5,180 bases of DNA, taken from Chloroflexota bacterium. GTDB lineage: Bacteria > Chloroflexota > Anaerolineae > J102. Location: contig PIVW01000416.1 in assembly GCA_003353825.1 (NCBI GenBank), positions 1 through 5,180 of the forward strand. The letters run 5' to 3'. The notes beneath the pieces were generated by a model, which made no database searches, was not told the DNA's origin, and saw nothing but the letters and a program-made list of their open reading frames with translations. Every line of letters starts with the position of its first letter. Positions within the stretch are counted from its first letter, which is position 1. Shown here piece after piece: positions 1 to 5,180 of the stretch. The position numbers and the translations under genes were made by a program.

Positions 1-1338
1 CCTAAGATAATCCAAGTTGTCAAACGGACAGGTGCGATCGTTCCATTTAACCAGGATCGTATCGCCAATGCGATTTACCGGGCGGCCGTGGCTGAAGGTG
101 GGCGCGACAAGGGCCGAGCCGATTGGTTAGCGGGTGAGGTTGTGCGAGAGCTGGAGATGAGCCATGCCGAGGGGCAAATTCCACACATCGAAGAGATCCA
201 GGACATGGTGGAAAAGGTTTTAATCGAGAACGGCCATGCCAGTGTTGCCAAGGCTTATATCCTCTATCGGGATGAGCGCAAACGCGGGCACAAGAAGCAG
301 GATAAACATGCCGCACGAGTAGCCGGCAACATCCCTTGGGCCAAAATCTGGCATGTGCTGGACTGGTCGGTCAGCAACGGGCTTCATACAGTAACAGGCT
401 TGAATGAGCGCATCGAAAAGGGCGAATTCCCCAACATCGTCAATAAATCGGAAGCAGCCTACGAACAGGATGTCGATATCGCCGCCCGTTTGATCGCCGA
501 ACGAAAACAGGATGTGCGTGTGGTTTTGGTGACAGGCCCCTCCTCTTCTGGCAAGACGACGACAACGATCAAGCTCGAACAGCGTTTGCAAAAGTCTGGG
601 TTGAAATTTGTAACGCTTAATGTCGACAACTACTTCTTCGATCTGGAACTTCACCCTAAAGATGAATTTGGGGATTACGATTTCGAAACGCCACAAGCGC
701 TAGACATGATGTTGTTCAACAAGAATCTAGCGCAACTGATCGATGGTAGGGAAGCGCTCATCCCTTTTTATGATTTCAAAACGGGCAGAAGCCACCCTGA
801 ACAAACAGTCATGCGCTTACAGGCGGACGAGATCCTATTGATCGACAGCTTGCACGGCCTCTATCCGGCCCTGACCGAAACCGTGCCTGACGAACGAAAA
901 TTCAAACTCTATCTCGAACCCCTGCTACAGATGAAGGGACCAGACGGCCGTTTTATCCGCTGGGCCGATCTGCGCCTGATCCGGCGCATGCTGCGGGATC
1001 AGATGCACCGGGCATACGACCCACGCCGTACGCTGGAACACTGGCATTATGTGCGAGCCAGCGAGATGCGCAATATCATCCCTTTCCATAATACGGCCGA
1101 TTACGTCATTAACAGCGCCATGCCCTACGAATTGGCACTCTACAAGGCGCGTGTTTATGATTGGTTTGTCGGTTTCGAGAAAAGATATGATGGCGATCCC
1201 TTGCGGGAAGATGCATACACGCGAGCCCGTCGGGTCAAAAACTTACTACAAGCCATCGCGCCTGTTGCAGATGACGGTACCGTGCCCAGAGACTCGGTGT
1301 TGCGAGAATTTATCGGTGGGAGCAGTTTAGAGCATTGA
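1..1338 (+). CDS. ATP-cone + uridine-kinase-like P-loop nucleoside kinase (5' partial)
   Basis: Frame 1 is open from the first base to TGA at 1336-1338 (445 residues visible), so the start lies upstream. The GTG at 88 is internal, because the ATP-cone begins before it. Visible residues 3-95 form an ATP-cone (VVKRTGAIVPFNQDRI, then GHASVAKAYILYRDERKR), the nucleotide-sensing module of NrdR and ribonucleotide reductases. A helical linker follows. The kinase core has a Walker A GPSSSGKTT at 179-187, NVDNYFFD at 207-214, YDFET near 226-230, PFYDFKTGR at 255-263, a Walker B-like ILLIDSLHG at 278-286, and an Arg-rich LRLIRRMLRD segment near 324-333 resembling the lid region. These motifs match the uridine kinase/phosphoribulokinase-like family, including TGS-domain relatives in Thermotoga. 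The probable reaction is ATP-dependent phosphorylation of a nucleoside or similar small molecule in the cytoplasm. The substrate cannot be read from sequence. Its stop overlaps the next start by 4 bp, implying co-translation. Confidence 0.9.
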   Translation, partial: PKIIQVVKRTGAIVPFNQDRIANAIYRAAVAEGGRDKGRADWLAGEVVRELEMSHAEGQIPHIEEIQDMVEKVLIENGHASVAKAYILYRDERKRGHKKQDKHAARVAGNIPWAKIWHVLDWSVSNGLHTVTGLNERIEKGEFPNIVNKSEAAYEQDVDIAARLIAERKQDVRVVLVTGPSSSGKTTTTIKLEQRLQKSGLKFVTLNVDNYFFDLELHPKDEFGDYDFETPQALDMMLFNKNLAQLIDGREALIPFYDFKTGRSHPEQTVMRLQADEILLIDSLHGLYPALTETVPDERKFKLYLEPLLQMKGPDGRFIRWADLRLIRRMLRDQMHRAYDPRRTLEHWHYVRASEMRNIIPFHNTADYVINSAMPYELALYKARVYDWFVGFEKRYDGDPLREDAYTRARRVKNLLQAIAPVADDGTVPRDSVLREFIGGSSLEH

Positions 1339-2156
1339 GTACCTACATAGTCCAGCGTGAACGGCCTGCCGGCTTGCTTTATGCAGTCTGTCATGTGCTG
1401 TTCGGCTTGCTCTTGGTACTGGTTTTGGGGACAAGAGGGCAATTTGGCGAAGTCGGACCTTGGACTTGGTGGACGCTGGCCCAGATTGGTGTCATTGGCT
1501 TTGACTTTCAGGTGGGCTTTTTTATTCTCCTTCCATTGCTCTTTCTTGCTTGCTGGTTCGCTTTACGACTCTGGCAACAGCCACGAAGAACACGGTACTG
1601 GGGACCGGTAGGGTTTGTCGCCCCCCTGGTTGGGCTCACAAACAACCCTGGCAGTGTTCAGCCTGATTCAGGTTGGAATCACTGGCGGTAGCTTCTCCGC
1701 TATGCTAGCCCTTGTATTTTTTGGATTGTTTATTTATTCCTGCTCAACGAAAAGCCTGGAATGTTGTTGCCATTGGCGATCGTGGCCCTGCTGCAAGGGC
1801 GTGTGGCTATTGCTCAATTTATGCAGCAAAGCTCGGTGGGATTAGACTGGTTGGGTGAGTTGGCTCTGCATCGAGAGCTGCGGGGATACAGCATCGTGTG
1901 GGCACAGAACCAGCGTTGGTTACGGGCTTATGGTTTAACCGGCCATCCCAACGTCCTGGCTGCTACAATGTTAGCAGGATTCTGGTTTAGCCTGCGGGGC
2001 CCACCGCTTGCCTTTGCCGGCTGGCTGATTCCGACCCCAATCGCCGTCTTCGATGCCACACTGTGGATAACTACCAGCGTGCGAGGAGCAGTACTGATGG
2101 GTACTCTGGCTGCGGCTGTGTCGTTGGCAGCAGTCAGTGAGGATGTCATGACATGA
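1335..2156 (+). pseudogene. O-antigen ligase/polymerase-like membrane protein, frameshifted and short
   Basis: The likely start is TTG at 1335, overlapping the kinase stop as TTGA; no better in-frame start is seen. Frame 3 runs to about 1626-1640 and encodes hydrophobic segments (e.g. HVLFGLLLVLVLG, FFILLPLLFLACWFALRLW). Homology-like sequence then continues in frame 1 (TTLAVFSLIQVGITGGSFSA to GLFIY) and returns to frame 3 near 1737 (FLLNEKPGMLLPLAIVALLQ). Read through, the product is about 273 residues. It includes QFMQQSSVGLDWLGELAL and QRWLRAYGLTGHPNVLA, typical of Wzy/WaaL-type O-antigen ligases, followed by a TTSVRGAVL segment resembling their SRGA motif. It stops about 25 residues later, whereas the family usually runs to 400 residues or more, so the C-terminal half appears lost. 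The shifts may be true mutations or base-calling errors at a C6 run (1621-1626) and T-rich runs (1717-1738). Role by family: joining or polymerising lipid-linked glycans at the membrane. Confidence 0.75.
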
Positions 2157-2500
2157 GAATCACCTATCGGGCCATATCTCTGCTCTGTGTATGGTTGTAG
2201 GATTGGCATCTGTTACCCCTCCCCCGACCTGGACAGCTACTGTCACATCGTCACCTTCGCCTACTTCTACTTGGACGCCAACAGCCCTTCCCACGAATAC
2301 TGCAACGGCGACTTCAACCATTACGTCGACTCCTACCAAGAGAGCGACGGTCACGCCAACAGCCACAACCCACTCGCACGCTAACACCAAAACCGGTGCA
2401 ATCGCCCATCCGTCGACCGACGAAAACGGCAACATCGCCCCCGCTCAAGCTCGTACCGCAAGTCTATATGCCTGTTGTGCTGCACTTTAGGCCACAATGA
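2153..2500 (+). pseudogene. Small secreted Thr/Pro-rich protein with C-terminal VYMPVV motif, frameshifted
   Basis: ATG at 2153 overlaps the previous stop as ATGA. Frame 2 gives MRITYRAISLLCVWL and then a stop at 2198. Frame 1 carries on naturally with VVGLASV and a Thr/Pro/Ser-rich stretch (about 2215-2370) of TATxT/TPT-like units. Near 2380 the sensible reading returns to frame 2: LTPKPVQSPIRRPTKTATS, then PPLKLVPQVYMPVVLHFRPQ and TGA at 2498-2500. Read through, this is about 115 residues: a signal peptide or membrane anchor, an extended low-complexity stalk, and a short hydrophobic tail. Stalks of this kind and a terminal YLPLV-like tail are common in exported Chloroflexota proteins (recalled family knowledge). 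The function is unknown; an envelope or surface role is inferred. The two indels compensate each other (one base missing before 2198, one extra near 2375-2385), so real decay and sequencing error are both possible. Confidence 0.65.
2215..2370 (+). repeat. Thr/Pro-rich low-complexity coding repeat
   Basis: The stretch is dominated by ACN, CCN and TCN codons and encodes irregular TPT, TAT and SPS units. It is not a perfect tandem repeat. It forms the stalk of the small secreted protein. Such DNA is prone to slippage and to assembly error, which bears on the frameshifts at both of its ends. Confidence 0.7.
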
Positions 2501-2556
2501 GGGGCAGGTCAACGCCAACAAACTGAGCCGTATCCAAGGTAAACGAGTGTGACCTA

Positions 2557-2585
2557 TTGTAATGTACACAGAATTATGTTATAAT
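2557..2585 (+). promoter_or_regulatory. Sigma70-type promoter with extended -10
   Basis: The -35 box is TTGTAA (2557-2562), followed by a 17-bp spacer and a perfect TATAAT (2580-2585). TG at 2577-2578 gives an extended -10. Transcription would start near 2592 and read toward the secreted-protein gene at 2905, leaving a 5' leader of about 310 nt. No other comparable promoter is seen closer to that gene. Confidence 0.75.
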
Positions 2586-2778
2586 ATACAAAGTTGAATA
2601 TGTAAGTCTTGCTGGTGGATTCAGTTGAAGGACAGTTGTCGTCAATTGCCCAGACACTATGTTGAAGCAATGAATGGAGACATTGGGCAAATGAGGTTCT
2701 GGTAACTGTGCCAGCACCCGAGTCATCGTCGATGATTCACTGCATTTCTTGCTCGGGGTAAAAATCGAATAAAGTCGA

Positions 2779-2874
2779 ATGCAATCCCATCGCGAGATCA
2801 GAGCCCAAGTCTGTCCTCGTTGTGGTTGCGGATTCGGTTGTACTGCAAGCAGAGATAATCGAATCTTGAGTTAA
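2779..2874 (+). other. 31-codon ORF with a cysteine cluster
   Basis: ATG at 2779 to TAA at 2872-2874, in frame 1, encodes a peptide with the core VCPRCGCGFGC and then TASRDNRILS. The core resembles the N-terminal 4Fe-4S loop of formate dehydrogenase/molybdopterin oxidoreductases (VCPYCGVGCG followed by xDGRIV), but with two extra residues before the last cysteine and an immediate stop. It has no good Shine-Dalgarno sequence. It may be a gene remnant, a leader peptide, or chance. It overlaps the 2831-2865 hairpin, and its stop is 30 nt before the next start codon. Confidence 0.2.
2831..2865 (+). promoter_or_regulatory. Hairpin upstream of the ribosome binding site
   Basis: The 11-bp stem 2831-2841 / 2855-2865 includes two G-U pairs. 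A small asymmetric internal loop follows (2842 opposite 2853-2854), then a 3-bp stem 2843-2845 / 2850-2852 closing the tetraloop CAAG. It ends 25 nt before the Shine-Dalgarno sequence and is not followed by a T-run, so it is not an intrinsic terminator. It could modulate translation or mRNA stability. Confidence 0.45.
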
Positions 2875-2890
2875 TGCAGAGGTAGCTATT

Positions 2891-2898
2891 AGAGGAGG
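2891..2898 (+). promoter_or_regulatory. Strong Shine-Dalgarno site
   Basis: AGAGGAGG lies 6 nt before ATG at 2905, an almost perfect match to the anti-SD sequence at good spacing. It fixes the start of the downstream gene and suggests efficient translation. Confidence 0.85.
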
Positions 2899-2904
2899 TT
2901 TCCC

Positions 2905-2982
2905 ATGTGGTTGACAAAGACTGTTACTAAGATGGCCGTTCTGTTGCTTATTGTCGTTGGCTCGCTTAGCGCTGCCAGCGCT
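2905..2982 (+). other. Signal peptide coding segment
   Basis: Residues 1-26 have lysines at 5 and 9, a hydrophobic core from about 10 to 22, and small residues Ala24-Ser25-Ala26, predicting signal peptidase I cleavage before Asn27. There is no lipobox cysteine, so this is a classical Sec signal and not a lipoprotein signal. Confidence 0.85.
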
Positions 2983-5180
2983 AACTTTCTACCCACCCGC
3001 ACGATGCTCACATTTGCGCCCTCGGGTCCAGGGGATTTCGCAGTGGACAGTTTTTTCGATATCACCTATCAGATCGATTTTGTGGGCGCGCCCGGAAGCC
3101 AGTTGGATGGGATGAGCGGATCCACGATCGGCACGGTGAATGTAAATGTCGGCGACGCCTGCGTCGTGCCAGACAATGGTACCGGTACGGCCGATCTACC
3201 GCCCGATGGTTGCCAATACCAGTCTCTTGACGACGTCTGGCGCATCGTCGACGGTCTTCCCCCAGACTCCGAGATACTTATCGACGCCATTCTCAAAGAC
3301 TTTGTCAATATACTCAGGAACTCTGGGGGCAGTTTGGGTGGTGAGATTCAGCAATTTGAGGTAACCCTGGAGATGCCCATGGAGGGTACGGGAGTGTTAG
3401 GGGGGTTTAATCGGTCTATCAATTTGCCGGTGCTGGTGGAAACCCACACTGGCCCACGTACACCTGGCGATCCTGTGCAGACCTTCGATACGGATATGGT
3501 TACGATCGAGGGCACAATCGCTGGCGATCCTGATTTTGAAGTGCTCACAGTCATTGCAGGAACAGGCTTCAGCCTACCCAGTCCCGGCGAGACAACGTTA
3601 AGACTGGATCAAGCAACGTACGAAAGCAAGATGCATTTTCCTCAGAATCCCGATCCCAACGGCTGGGATGTAAGAGCCTATGAACCGGTCGTCGTTGCCG
3701 ACGATTTTCAGTGCACGGAATCTGGCCTTATTACGAATGTTGTCTTCTGGGGTTCTTGGTTTGGCGATCAGGTCGGGCAGGTAACAAAAATCCATCTTAG
3801 TTTCCATGATGACGACCGTACCGGCGAATACAGCAAGCCTGGCAATCTGTTGTGGGAATGGGATACCCAGGTCTTCGACGTGCAAGAGGTCGTACCACCG
3901 TCACCTCAAGGGTGGTTCGATCCCCTTGAAGGCATTGTAGAACCAGAGAACCATATACACTATTTCCGATATGACGTGCCCATTCCAGCAGAAATTGCTT
4001 TTGACCAGGAGGAGGGGACTATATACTGGCTGGATATACAGGTCACAACTGATGGAGCTATGTTCGGTGTTAAGACCAGTCTCGAGCATTTCGAAGATGA
4101 TGCGGTTTGGGGCAATGGTGATGGGGGTTGGCAGGAACTCATCGATCCCTCTACGGAAGCGTCATTGGACCTGGCCTTTGATATCCAGGGGACGACACAA
4201 CAAGGAGATCTCGACTTCGGTGACGCGCCTTCAGGCGCCAATGCCACCGCCTACCCCAGCCTGGGCATAATGGGATCATTTCCGACCTGTATATCAGTCG
4301 GCCCGTCACAGTGGATCCAGCATACCAATTTCGGCGCTTATTTCGGCCCAACAGTCGATTTCGAGACCGATGGCAATGCAGGGCAGTGTCCGACCTGTTT
4401 TCCACCCTACGATGTAGACGAATGTTTCCAGGATGGTGATGCGGGATTGATCGTGCCTGAGCCTTTTACCATCGATAGCGCTACAAACCAAGTGGTTCCA
4501 TGTCCTACCTCCCAGGGGACACCCCTAGGTCCGACATGTACGATGGCAGCCTGGGGAGCGAACATCGACATTGACGTAACGAATGGCATGCCCAACGCTA
4601 CGCAAGGTTTTGTCAATGTCCTTTTTGACTGGAATCAGGACGGCTATTGGGGGGGCGCTACCACGTGTGCGGATGGAAGTCCGGTCCCAGAGCATGTTCT
4701 ACAGAATTTCGTGGTGCCCAATCCATTTAATGATACTTTGTCAGCGTTAATGCCACCACCTTTCATGATAGGTCCCAATCCAGGATATATATGGGCTCGG
4801 ATAACGATCTCTGAGCAAGCTATGCCTCTGTCCTGGACGGGTGAAGGCAATTTCGAGGATGGCGAAACGGAAGATTATCTACTGCTGATCGATCCAACGC
4901 CACCACCGGATCTAGACTTCGGTGACGCCCCAGATCCAAGCTATCCTACCCTCCTGACCAACGACGGTGCTCGCCATGTGATCGTGCCAGGCTATCATCT
5001 GGGTAACTCAGCCATCTCCCTTGACAGCGAACCGGATGGCCAGCCTGATCCGGCGGCCCTTGGCGACGACAACGATGGCAACGACGACGAAGATGGCATC
5101 ACCTTTACGACACCTCTCTTTCCCGGGCAACCGGCCTGCGTGACCGCAACCCTGACAAACATAGCTTCAGCTTCAGCTGC
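2905..5180 (+). CDS. Large secreted GEVED-type repeat protein with DUF7901-like domain (3' partial)
   Basis: ATG at 2905 follows AGAGGAGG. Frame 1 is open to the window edge (758 codons, no stop). Residues 1-26 are a signal peptide: a K-containing N-region, core MAVLLLIVVGSLSA, and ASA before Asn27, so the protein is exported. Residues 27-250 are beta-rich and unrecognised. Residues about 258-430 resemble the DUF7901 type: VVVADDFQCTESG, WGSWFGD, YSKPGNLLWEWD (309-320), GTIYWLDIQV, FGVKTS, LDLAFDI. From 436 a GEVED-type unit begins: LDFGDAP (436-442), FDWNQDGYW (574-582), and GEGNFEDGETEDYLLLID ending near 662. A second LDFGDAP starts at 670, followed by GARHV, SLDSEPDGQ and an Asp-rich GDDNDGNDDEDG (720-731). 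The first GEVED unit holds seven cysteines (462, 495, 498, 507, 533, 545, 588), fitting disulfides outside the cytoplasm. Such proteins are large surface or extracellular proteins; ligand and function are unknown, and Ca2+ binding by the Asp-rich turns is inferred. It has its own promoter. Confidence 0.9.
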   Translation, partial: MWLTKTVTKMAVLLLIVVGSLSAASANFLPTRTMLTFAPSGPGDFAVDSFFDITYQIDFVGAPGSQLDGMSGSTIGTVNVNVGDACVVPDNGTGTADLPPDGCQYQSLDDVWRIVDGLPPDSEILIDAILKDFVNILRNSGGSLGGEIQQFEVTLEMPMEGTGVLGGFNRSINLPVLVETHTGPRTPGDPVQTFDTDMVTIEGTIAGDPDFEVLTVIAGTGFSLPSPGETTLRLDQATYESKMHFPQNPDPNGWDVRAYEPVVVADDFQCTESGLITNVVFWGSWFGDQVGQVTKIHLSFHDDDRTGEYSKPGNLLWEWDTQVFDVQEVVPPSPQGWFDPLEGIVEPENHIHYFRYDVPIPAEIAFDQEEGTIYWLDIQVTTDGAMFGVKTSLEHFEDDAVWGNGDGGWQELIDPSTEASLDLAFDIQGTTQQGDLDFGDAPSGANATAYPSLGIMGSFPTCISVGPSQWIQHTNFGAYFGPTVDFETDGNAGQCPTCFPPYDVDECFQDGDAGLIVPEPFTIDSATNQVVPCPTSQGTPLGPTCTMAAWGANIDIDVTNGMPNATQGFVNVLFDWNQDGYWGGATTCADGSPVPEHVLQNFVVPNPFNDTLSALMPPPFMIGPNPGYIWARITISEQAMPLSWTGEGNFEDGETEDYLLLIDPTPPPDLDFGDAPDPSYPTLLTNDGARHVIVPGYHLGNSAISLDSEPDGQPDPAALGDDNDGNDDEDGITFTTPLFPGQPACVTATLTNIASASA
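4210..4911 (+). repeat. First GEVED-type repeat unit (234 residues)
   Basis: The unit runs from LDFGDAP at residue 436 to just before the next LDFGDAP at residue 670, a period of 234 codons. It ends with the GETEDY signature (653-658) followed by a proline-rich linker (PTPPP). The second unit begins at 4912 and is cut by the window edge, so the total copy number cannot be stated. Confidence 0.7.

Larger units (their letters stand above)
2501..2904. other. Intergenic region with promoter and structured leader
   Basis: This 404-bp stretch has no long open frame on either strand. Bases 2501-2556 show nothing I can name, and no intrinsic terminator with a T-run follows the upstream gene. Bases 2557-2585 hold a promoter. 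The rest is an apparent transcribed leader with hairpins and one 31-codon ORF, listed separately. Confidence 0.8.
2592..2904 (+). promoter_or_regulatory. Long structured 5' leader of the GEVED-protein gene
   Basis: Four or five potential stems lie in about 240 nt. (a) 2646-2652 pairs with 2684-2690 (7 bp), continued by 2659-2662 with 2680-2683 across a one-sided bulge. (b) 2699-2704 pairs with 2709-2714 (6 bp, one G-U, 4-nt loop). (c) 2720-2727 pairs with 2731-2738 (8 bp, one G-U, 3-nt loop). (d) 2741-2747 pairs with 2777-2783 (7 bp including a G-U). (e) 2831-2841 pairs with 2855-2865. AATCGAAT occurs at 2763-2770 and 2857-2864, with the near copy AGTCGAAT at 2773-2780. It matches no riboswitch class I recognise. 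A regulatory role is inferred only from length, position and pairing; some of these stems are expected by chance. Confidence 0.4.

Noticed and set aside
88..90. GTG as the start of the kinase
   Set aside because: The upstream in-frame codons encode the first strand and helix of the ATP-cone, so the gene extends beyond the window.
220..696. 158-codon minus-strand open frame
   Set aside because: It lies wholly opposite the well-supported kinase gene and shows no recognisable motif.
2160..2435. Minus-strand valine-rich open frame
   Set aside because: It is the antisense shadow of the Thr/Pro-rich repeat; alternating valine/glycine content is what reverse-complemented ACN/CCN codons give.
2501..2556. 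Intrinsic terminator after the small secreted gene
   Set aside because: No GC-rich hairpin followed by a T-run is visible.
2547..2569. GTGT-N15-ACAC inverted repeat overlapping the -35 box, possible operator
   Set aside because: Only 4 bp per arm and no match to a known operator consensus; too weak to call.
2602..2868. Frame-2 fragments resembling receiver-domain starts (VLLVDSVEGQLSSIAQTL and KSVLVVVADSVVLQ)
   Set aside because: They are short, separated by stop codons, lack the full Asp pair and the rest of the fold, and compete with other frames; likely chance.
3069..4850. Several short open frames on both strands inside the large secreted gene
   Set aside because: All are contained within the intact 758-codon frame and look like shadows, with no start signals or family resemblance.

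Overview
This window looks like part of a bacterial chromosome from the Chloroflexota, most likely an Anaerolineae/Caldilineae-type lineage. That is inferred from protein style, not from a marker gene. The clues are an ATP-cone/uridine-kinase-like protein, an O-antigen-ligase-type protein with a WLRAYGLTGHPN segment, a Thr/Pro-rich secreted protein ending in a VYMPVV motif, and a large secreted GEVED-type protein. All supported genes are on the + strand.

Layout. (1) 1-1338: the 3' part of an ATP-cone plus P-loop nucleoside-kinase-like gene, open at the left edge. (2) 1335-2156: an O-antigen ligase/polymerase-like membrane protein. It overlaps the kinase stop by 4 bp, is broken by two compensating 1-base frameshifts, and is short for its family. 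(3) 2153-2500: a small secreted Thr/Pro-rich protein that starts in an ATGA overlap with gene 2. It is also readable only through two compensating frameshifts, which hide its signal peptide and its C-terminal motif. Genes 1-3 therefore form one tightly coupled unit. (4) 2501-2904: no convincing gene. It holds a very good sigma70-type promoter (TTGTAA, 17 bp, TATAAT with extended -10), then a leader of about 310 nt with several predicted hairpins and a 31-codon cysteine-rich ORF. (5) 2905-5180: an uninterrupted reading frame of 758 codons running off the right edge. It has a strong ribosome binding site, a signal peptide, a DUF7901-like domain and the start of a GEVED-type repeat series (LDFGDAP at residues 436 and 670).

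How the parts relate. The kinase is cytoplasmic and probably senses ATP/dATP-type nucleotides through its ATP-cone. The next two genes belong to the cell envelope (polysaccharide polymerisation or ligation, and a secreted stalk-like protein). The last gene has its own promoter and encodes a large exported surface or extracellular protein. The main points for follow-up are the four compensated frameshifts confined to 1.6-2.4 kb, the structured leader of the last gene, and the cysteine-cluster mini-ORF inside that leader. I see no CRISPR array, tRNA, rRNA, transposase or phage gene.
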